14,248 nucleotides of DNA from Gryganskiella cystojenkinii (lineage: Eukaryota > Mortierellomycota > Mortierellomycetes > Mortierellales > Mortierellaceae): the NCBI GenBank assembly GCA_015852425.1, contig JAAAIG010000939.1:1-14248 (forward strand), in the 5' to 3' direction. Each line of letters begins with the position of its first letter. Position 1 is the stretch's first letter. Position numbers and translations under genes: made by a program. Below the pieces are notes generated by a model. That model was given only the letters and a program-made list of their open reading frames with translations, did not search any database and had not been told where the DNA came from. This document shows positions 7,949 to 14,248 of this stretch, in pieces.

Positions 7949-10017
7949 ATGTCTCTCTACGGCGACTTGCCCCCTCCATCAACGGATCCCGAGGCATCCA
8001 CTTCGACTACCAGTCCCAGCGGGTCCACCTCTACCTCGACCACACCTGTCAAATCGGCCCTTCCTGGTACTTGACTTGCACCCCAGGAATCGTTCTTTCA
8101 CCGCCTCAACAACAAAAAAAAATGCCCCCTTCTCTCTACTGTCACTCGATATAATTTCTCTTCTTCTTTTTAAAGCGCGTGTGCTAACAAGAAAACACCC
8201 CCTACATCGATATATCCTCTTGTACACACAAACTGTTGATGCCTTCCTCCTTCTCCTCCTTCAGCTGGTTGGTCTGCGTCCGTAACCCGCTTCAAGCCCA
8301 TGCTCAACCGCAAGCTAGCGCCTCCAAAACCAAAACCTGCCCGGTCGACCATTCCCGCTGGCTTTGTTGTGCAGGATGAGCCGCAGCTGAACAGCACATC
8401 GACTCCAACAACCACAACAACAACAACAACAGCGCCATCAACGGTAGGAGCAACAGCAACAGCAACAGCTACAACCACTAGTGCTGCTGCCAATGTTCAA
8501 ACTGTATACTTGGCAGCACCGACTGTCACGCAATCATCAGTAGCAGGGACAGCGGCAGAAACAGTGGCAGCAGTGGATGAGACCAGCTGGCTGAAAGCAC
8601 GGACAGCTCAGGTTCAGCGACAGGAGAGTGATCACAGTCATGTAAGGAATGCTTATTTTGAGAATCAATGAGATCAGTTGCGGATTGTTTTACTGTCATC
8701 TAATGGATGCGATCTTTGTTCGATTACCTGATAGATCAAAAGACAAACAAAACAAAAACCCCCCAAAGGACTTCCAGCTCCCCTCTCTCTGGATGACGAC
8801 TATGAAATTGCGCGACCCAACGACTACGAAGAGTTCAAAGGTCTCTTGATGGAGGAGCGTCGCATACAGGCAGAAGAAAGAGAACATCTTCGTAGGATGA
8901 ACCGGCTCAACGGCAACAATAGTAACAGCAGGCGGCGAACTTCCATGGACTCGGACTCTCGTTCACGATCAAGATCAAGATCACGAACAAACTCTCGCTC
9001 TCGCTCTCGCTCTCGTTCATATTCTCGCTCAGTCTCTCGTTCCCCGTCACCACCGCCACGGTCTAGATCAGGCAAAAGATCATCCTTTTCCAGATCTCGA
9101 TCCAGATCCAGATCAAGGTCGGGGTCTCCCTCTAGGTCACGTCGCCCGCATGATCGCGATTACTCTCGCAGTCCCAGATCATCAGCAGCGCCACGGATGC
9201 CAAGAAGCAGTCGAAGCAAGAGCCATGTTCGTCGATCACGGTCACCTTCACCTTTGCCACCAAATTCGTCAAGGAGGAGATCTAGATCAATTAGTCCGAG
9301 AATTCGATCGTCACGGAGATCCATGTCACCTTCCTCAAAGAGTCCACCTCGATCGATTGCATTCAAATCCTTTGCACCACCGCCTTCTTCAGAACCACCA
9401 AAGCACACTCCTCCCAGCTCTGGCACAGTACAGCCCATTGTCTGGAACGATACTTCAGGGGAGGATGCTTTCCTGCGACGAGCACAGCTGGGCAAACAAA
9501 ACCAAATGGTCACCGCTCCTCGCTCAATTCCTCAGTCTGGACCGAATGCAAGAATTCAACAACATTTGCAACAGCAAGGAGGACCACCAGGTACGTAGTA
9601 ATATGGATTGGATCATGTCTGACTATTTTTGAGTTCTCCTACCATCAAAGGGGTGGGTATTATCAATTGAAAATTAACAAAAAAAAAAATGGTTGTACTT
9701 CCTTGCTAGGTATCCCGCCTTCGAGTGTGATCCTGCTTACGAACATGGTCGGTCCAGGGGAAGTGGATGATACTTTACAAGAGGAGACTGCGGCCGAGTG
9801 TGAAAAATTTGGGCCTGTTGTCCGATGTCTGATCTACGAGGTCAAGAACCGAACGGTGCCACCAGAAGAAGCGGTGAGGATCTTTGTCAAGTTTGGGGCA
9901 TTGAGCTCTGCCACGAGAGCAATGAAGGATCTGGACGGTCGCTTCTTTGGTGGTCGACAGGTGCGAGGGCAATTCTTTGACGAAAAGAGATTCGACCTCC
10001 TGCAGCTAGCTCCTTGA
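7949..10017 (+). CDS. RBM17: SPF45/RBM17-like splicing factor with RS domain and C-terminal UHM
   Basis: Exons are 7949-8066, 8265-8641, 8735-9590 and 9710-10017, giving 552 residues. The start MSLYGDL and a later GWSASV match the N-terminal signature of SPF45. Residues 88-95 are a Thr run. LSLDDDYE...PNDYEEF (about 180-200) matches the conserved segment before the charged helix of SPF45. About 237-362 is a dense RS/SR domain. SGEDAFLRRA (about 396-405) resembles the conserved SPF45 motif before the RRM. Residues 457-552 form a U2AF-homology motif domain with an acidic helix (EETAAECEKFG) and GRFFGG (527-532) at the R-X-F ligand-binding loop. In the family the UHM binds tryptophan-containing ligand motifs in SF3B1, U2AF65 and SF1 at the 3' splice site in the nucleus. 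No G-patch is visible, unlike human SPF45. The exon 3 acceptor (ATAG at 8734) is the least certain junction: it was chosen for frame, while a nearer AAAG (8768) breaks frame. Confidence 0.88.
8408..8431 (+). repeat. Thr-codon (ACN) microsatellite in the SPF45-like gene
   Basis: Eight consecutive threonine codons, mostly ACA, are followed within about 25 nt by a CAACAG repeat encoding alternating Ala and Thr (8447-8470). The low-complexity segment lies between the conserved N-terminus and the charged helix of the SPF45 homologue and is probably disordered. Confidence 0.8.
8948..9325 (+). repeat. RS-dipeptide-coding region
   Basis: This stretch of exon 3 of the SPF45-like gene encodes repeated RS, SR and RSPSP units (residues about 237-362). 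At DNA level it is a chain of TCTCGC, AGATCA and CGATCA hexamers in varying synonymous forms, so the peptide repeat is kept although the DNA repeat has diverged. Such domains are phosphorylated by SR kinases and mediate spliceosomal contacts. Confidence 0.85.
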
Positions 10018-10135
10018 AAAAGGAAAAGGGTAAAGAGAAAGAGGGTTGGGTAGAGTTCATGCAGACACCCCTCTTTCAATCTAATGACAAACACAAAAAA
10101 ATACCGCTGTTTTCAATGCCAGCAAGGGCAGCAAT

Positions 10136-10141
10136 AATAAA
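10136..10141 (+). terminator. Poly(A) signal of the SPF45-like gene
   Basis: AATAAA lies 118 nt after the TGA stop (10015-10017) and runs into an A-rich stretch. It is the best canonical polyadenylation hexamer between this gene and the next. The cleavage site cannot be placed. Confidence 0.55.
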
Positions 10142-10629
10142 AAAAAATTAAGATTGTCTATAACAAAAGGCAATCAACCCAGAGGCAGCAGAAAGACAAG
10201 CGAGCTGTGTGGCGACAAGGAAGGGGAGAGAAAGAAACGCCTTTGTTCAGGATCAAAGTGTGCACATGTTCCTTTGTTGCACAAAGAAAGGTTCAAGAAA
10301 GGCGAGCCCTTTGCTCGGGATGAGAACACTCTTCTCTCTCAGTTTGCTCTCCCCACTCCCACGGAAAACGAAACCTTTTTCCAAAAAAAAAAATACATAG
10401 AAAAGAGAGCTCTTTCCTTTGTTCACATCTAATTCATCATTGTTCACTTCATTCCATCTCTTTATTAATCCTTCACAATCTTGGTATACCCTCTCCTCAT
10501 TCTTTCCTTGTTGTCCGCCACTTCTGCATCCACCCCTTTTTTTGGACCCATCTCGCCCTCCTCTTTTTCCCCTCCTGGGACACGGATTCGCTCTTGTCCC
10601 CTCATCTCATCCTTTTTGTTTTTTGGATA

Positions 10630-10667
10630 CCCCTTTCTCCCTTTCTCTCTCTCTCTCCCTCTCTCTC
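10630..10667 (+). repeat. Pure polypyrimidine tract with CT microsatellite
   Basis: Thirty-eight consecutive C/T bases contain a (TC)n core, inside a 400-nt pyrimidine-rich leader. CT-rich tracts before fungal start codons often mark nucleosome-poor promoter or leader DNA; mirror-like polypurine/polypyrimidine DNA can also form triplex structures. Confidence 0.8.
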
Positions 10668-10912
10668 GCTCTCTCAAACTCTCCCTCCTCTCTTCTCTCT
10701 CGTCGCTGCACACAACCTCCCTTCTCTCTCTTTTCTTTCTTCCCGTTTCTCTCTTTATTGTTTTCTCCCGGTTCAACCCGCCGCCCTTCCATTCTTCAAC
10801 CAACCCAACCCACGTTATTTCTCTCCCCCTCACCTTCTGTTTCTTGAATTCATCTTTTGGACCCTGACCAAATACAAAACAAGAAAAAAAAAAAAAAAAC
10901 CGGTAACCGACC

Positions 10913-12577
10913 ATGGCGAGTCCGCCCTCTCTCTCCAACGCTATCTCCAGGACTCGTTCCACTAAAAATGCGAAAGCAGCCACAGTGGTCGAACAAGGTA
11001 CTGAACTCCAACCGAGCCTTCACACAGACCAGGGCATGAACTTTTGATAGAGGAGAAAGAAGACCAGGACCGCAACAAGCGTCTACGGTCCAACTTTTCG
11101 ATTTTCATTTCAATTTCTGCGTCCATGGATAGAGGTGTTTTTTTAAACAGCAAAACGCGCACACAATCAAGAGAGAGCCAGGCAAACCGTCCCACTTTTC
11201 GATGCCCTATTTCCTTAGTTTCATTTGTTTTGTGCTGGGTACTCTCATTACTCTGTCCACAAAGACAGGGGGGGAAAGAAAACAAGGCATCAATGTGGTT
11301 CTCTGTACTCCCCTCCGTCCTTGGGCCACCATCGTTTTTTTTTGCTCTTCTCGCCTTTTTGTTACTATTCCTGCCTCCTTTTCTCTGGCAACATGATGAT
11401 GCTCTGATGACTCTTACTCCCCCCTGTCCTGGTCTGTCTTTCTTCCTGTCATTGTCGTCGTGTTTTTTGTCTGTCAAACAAAATAAAAACAGTAAAAGAT
11501 CGCCTGGACGGATAAACCAAAAACAAAAGAAAAAAGATCGACCCCTAATTGCCCCTTCTCCTGTCTCTTTGAATTCTGTTTTTTTGTAGATCCCGAGCTC
11601 TGGAGAGATATCCAGGCCAATGTGCGCAAGATGGATGACCTCTACGATGCCACGTTTTATTCTTGGCTCCGATCCGAGGATAATGTCCTGGTCACTGCTT
11701 CGTATCTTCAAAGACTCGCTGGCGAGTACGACCTCGAGCGAATAGAACACGCGCTTTGTTGGCTCGTCAATGGTTGGCGTCTCGAGTCCATTGCGGCCTT
11801 GGTCAAACAAGTTACCTTTGACTGGTCACCTACAAAGGGTAGTCAAGGTATCAATCCTTCTTTTCTTTCACGTTACCGCTATTTATGTTGTTTCGATTGA
11901 ATCTAACCGTTTTTGACTCGCACTCTCAATAGGTGAAAAGGATCGCGCTCGGCTCGTGCTTGCCCTGACTGATAACTGGGCGATCCAGTTTATTGCCCGC
12001 CTGGCTTGCAACCTCCTTACAGGGGCTGCCAATTCGACTCCCCCGCCCACCACTCCATCGTTTGCCCCTCAATTTACTGCTGGTCATACGCGCGCATCCT
12101 CCTGTGCGTCGCCTTCCGCGTTAACGACTTTATCAGGATCCATACTATCCAGGACAGGGCTATCCGATCCTCATGCCGGTTCTACGAGATCAACGTCGCC
12201 TGCCGGCCATTCATCACAGGGAATCGATCAACCGATGGACGCACGACGGTTGGTTCTCTCGAGACGACATATCCCACCAAGCCCAGCAATGACCGCGGAA
12301 GAAGGCACGTACAGTCTTGGTAGACCAATGGCGGTCGCCTCAGGGCTAATACCGTCTCCATCGAATGTTCGAGCAGTTCGAGCGAGCTGTCAACAACATC
12401 GCCATAACGTGCAAACACCACTAGCACAGGGTACCGCCGATATGTCATCGCCTTCAGCAACAGCAACATCCACTCCTATATACCCACCAACGCAGCAGTC
12501 TTCGACGATGCAACACCCTCACCAGAATGGGAATCTTACGCAGCATCAACAACTGCAGCAGCAGCGATACCAGCCTC

Positions 12578-12614
<37 letters not shown>

Positions 12615-14247
12615 GCAGCAACAGCTGTCAATACCCCGTTATCACCCGGTTCCGCATACCCAGCAGCCACAACTTCATCAACAAACTCAAGTGAGGCTAC
12701 ATACTCGCCAACAATCGCAACCAGACAATGTCTCGACTTCAAAACAACAATGGCAGCAACAATCTTGGCAGGGTACTAGTCCAGCCTTTTATATGGACAA
12801 GGATCTTTTCATGGAAGAACTGTCAAGAAAATGGAGCTTTTGTCGACTGTCTGAATTTTTCCAGTGCTTGGAACCGGCTTCAGGGATCAGTCATCGTTTC
12901 AAGTGCACACTTTTGAAGGAGAGTGCCCTGAAGGAGGAACAGGCACGGGCCAAGAAGCGTCAAGCAACAATGCCGATGTGTGCAAAGGTTCCTCAGTCCT
13001 TGGGGTCGACATCAACAAGTCTTCCGTTGTCGTCTCCACATTCAGCGGCATCTACTCGGCCTCTGGCGGACAGTGTTTCATTAGTACAATCCAATGGCGC
13101 AGCAAGGGCTAATGATTCGGCGACAGGGACTGAATTGGCCAGTAGAGACCGGCGCGGGACCGCTTCAAAACCAGGTGAACTTTCAACACCTCTGGAACTT
13201 GGAGCGGTTGGACGCGGCAGCAGCAGTAATCGTAGCTCTAACGCTGCTTCGATGTTAGCTGTTGGTCGATCACCACCTGTTTCTGCACCCATCATGCTTT
13301 CAGAAAGCAACACTAATATACCCTTCACCGAGCCTATGGACGAGGACGTGGTCATGGGTACGATGAGTCCAACAACGGAGAAGAACTCGACAGAGTTTCA
13401 AAATCACATCCACATTAACAGCCAAAGCCAAGCAGTTGCAGCGCCGTCTACCTCACCGTTGACCGTTCGCCTGGATGCCTTGCGATTCCATCCGTCGCAA
13501 GGACATGGGAACTATAGCGACGACATGAACTCGATTCTGAGTCGAGGAGGGTGGGGTGGTGCAGACGGTGGACAACATCAACACAGTCGATCACAAACTG
13601 TGGATGCAATCATGTCCAACCCTTCATTATCACCTTCGTCTTCGGCTGTATCCTCACCGACCTCGACTTCCTCTGCTTCGGCCTCTCTGTCGACACTGAC
13701 GTTGGCGGACACTGGACGAGAGATGCTGACTCTTCCAAGACAGAGTTCTCAACAGTTTTTGCATCACCGACATCAGGAGCAATATGGCCCTGGATTTGGA
13801 GGATCTCAGCCATTGTTCCGGAGTGGCGGCACTACCTCCTCGACCGACTCTATTGGACCATTGTCTCAGCCATCAATCAGTAGTAACAACAATAATAACA
13901 GCACGCTGTCTTCGTCGTCGTCTGCAGTGTCCCTGTCGAGCCATCATCACCACCATAGCAACAGTACAGGACCACCCCATAACCGATCGAGCGACTCGAC
14001 TTCTGCAAAGCGTAAGAATTCTCTTGGGGTTGGAATGCCAGCTCAATCGTCGTTTGGACCATCGTCGTCATCCCCAGGGAACGGCATACATAACAATGGA
14101 TCTTCGGATGGGTCGTCGCTGTCGTCTTCTTCGTCGATCTTTCCAGGTCCTCGACGGACAAGTACGAGTGCTAGTACGACGAATGAGGACTTGAAGCGAG
14201 TTCGGTGCAGTCGACAGGGCAGTACCACCTCGACCTCCAGTCGGTAG
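10913..14247 (+). CDS. Unrecognised protein with helical N-terminal region and Q/S/H-rich low-complexity tail
   Basis: Exons are 10913-10997, 11590-11847 and 11933-14247, giving 885 residues; both introns are phase 1, and the second has a CTAAC branch site. I do not recognise the family. Residues 29-145 look folded and helical, with W, Y and L spacing (DPELWRDI, FYSWLRSEDN, ALCWLVNGW, DNWAIQFIARL). Residues 402-470 are a second conserved-looking block (MDKDLFMEEL, RKWSF, SEFFQCLEP, HRFKC) ending in basic residues. The rest is low complexity: 16 Gln at 330-345, Ser and Asn runs, five His at 785-789 and a basic KRK at 807-809. The composition is typical of disordered nuclear regulators, but that function is a guess. 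Start context GACCATGG is good. The TAG at 14245-14247 is one base from the window end, and the adjacent GGTAGA means a further exon cannot be excluded. A weaker donor at 11839 would remove three codons. Confidence 0.72.
10998..11589 (+). other. 592-bp first intron of the Q-rich protein gene
   Basis: The donor is CAAG|GTACTG after 28 codons and the acceptor is TTTTTTTTGTAG. It is three to eight times longer than the other introns in the window. Reading through it from exon 1 meets a TGA at 11046-11048. It is pyrimidine-rich in its second half. I looked for an intronic snoRNA and found only a UGAUGA-like box without a matching downstream CUGA box and terminal stem. Confidence 0.65.
12577..12624 (+). 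repeat. CAA/CAG polyglutamine microsatellite
   Basis: Sixteen consecutive Gln codons (twelve CAA, then CAG CAG CAA CAG) encode residues 330-345 of the Q-rich protein, within a wider Q-rich stretch. The near-pure CAA core is prone to slippage in steps that keep frame. Confidence 0.95.
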
Positions 14248-14248
14248 A

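Larger units (their letters stand above)
10018..10912 (+). other. Intergenic: SPF45 3' UTR and pyrimidine-rich leader of the next gene
   Basis: The first 130 nt are the A/G-rich 3' UTR ending at the AATAAA. From about 10465 to 10860 the plus strand is strongly pyrimidine-rich, with an uninterrupted 38-nt C/T run at 10630-10667 that includes a (TC)n core. A 16-A run (10884-10899) sits just before the downstream ATG in GACCATGG context. This looks like a long CT-rich promoter or leader. Open frames here are low-complexity and not credible genes. Confidence 0.55.

Noticed and set aside
10769..10780. GGTTCAACCC, resembling a tRNA B box
   Set aside because: The flanks cannot form the five-pair T stem and there is no A box or acceptor stem at tRNA spacing.
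11393..11410. ATGATGA and CTGATGA, resembling box C or D' of a snoRNA inside a long intron
   Set aside because: There is no CUGA box D 60-100 nt downstream and no terminal stem.
11044..11589. 181-codon plus-strand open frame
   Set aside because: It lies wholly inside the proposed first intron, has no ATG near its start, ends at the TAG of the splice acceptor and is mostly low-complexity F/L/S/K.
10962..11810. 282-codon minus-strand open frame
   Set aside because: It is antisense to intron 1 and exon 2 of the Q-rich gene, is composed of K/R/G-rich low-complexity sequence and has no recognisable motif; it is best explained as the complement of pyrimidine-rich DNA.
12536..12742. Minus-strand frame with a poly-valine run
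   Set aside because: It is the complement of the CAA/CAG glutamine tract in the Q-rich gene.

Overview
The window comes from a fungal nuclear genome. Genes are split by short GT...AG introns (about 70-200 bp), several with a CTAAC or TACTAAC-type branch site. One intron-containing gene encodes a NACHT/pentapeptide/WD40 protein with an N-terminal TPR-like plus ARM-like half, an architecture I associate with the large NLR families of Mortierellomycotina (Mortierella, Linnemannia and relatives). That placement is an inference. I saw no bacterial, viral or transposon genes, no CRISPR array and no rRNA or tRNA gene.

Layout. (1) 1-4142, minus strand: the 5' and central part of an NLR-like receptor gene with three visible exons. 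It runs off the left edge inside its WD40 repeats. Its 5' leader carries a 76-bp intron and an upstream ORF. (2) 4143-4956: intergenic, holding the NLR leader and promoter and the 3' flank of the next gene. (3) 4957-7592, minus strand: a complete seven-exon gene for a mitochondrial AIF (AIFM1-type) flavoprotein of 631 residues. A 30-nt microexon encodes its membrane anchor. (4) 7593-7948: a 356-bp divergent promoter. (5) 7949-10017, plus strand: a complete four-exon gene for an SPF45/RBM17-like splicing factor of 552 residues, with an RS domain and a C-terminal UHM but no recognisable G-patch. (6) 10018-10912: intergenic, with a poly(A) signal followed by a long pyrimidine-rich leader. (7) 10913-14247, plus strand: a three-exon gene for an unrecognised 885-residue protein with a small folded N-terminal region and a long Q/S/H-rich tail.

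The four genes do not form one pathway. The AIF and SPF45 genes share a promoter and may be co-expressed; the other two look independent. The most interesting points are several apparent splice switches (the NLR leader intron and uORF; paired 8-nt-apart splice sites and a skippable anchor exon in AIF), the RS-for-G-patch organisation of the SPF45 homologue, and the multi-domain NLR. Exon models were built by hand from reading-frame continuity and splice consensus. Phases and lengths close exactly for the three complete genes, and the visible exons of the NLR gene are also frame-consistent.
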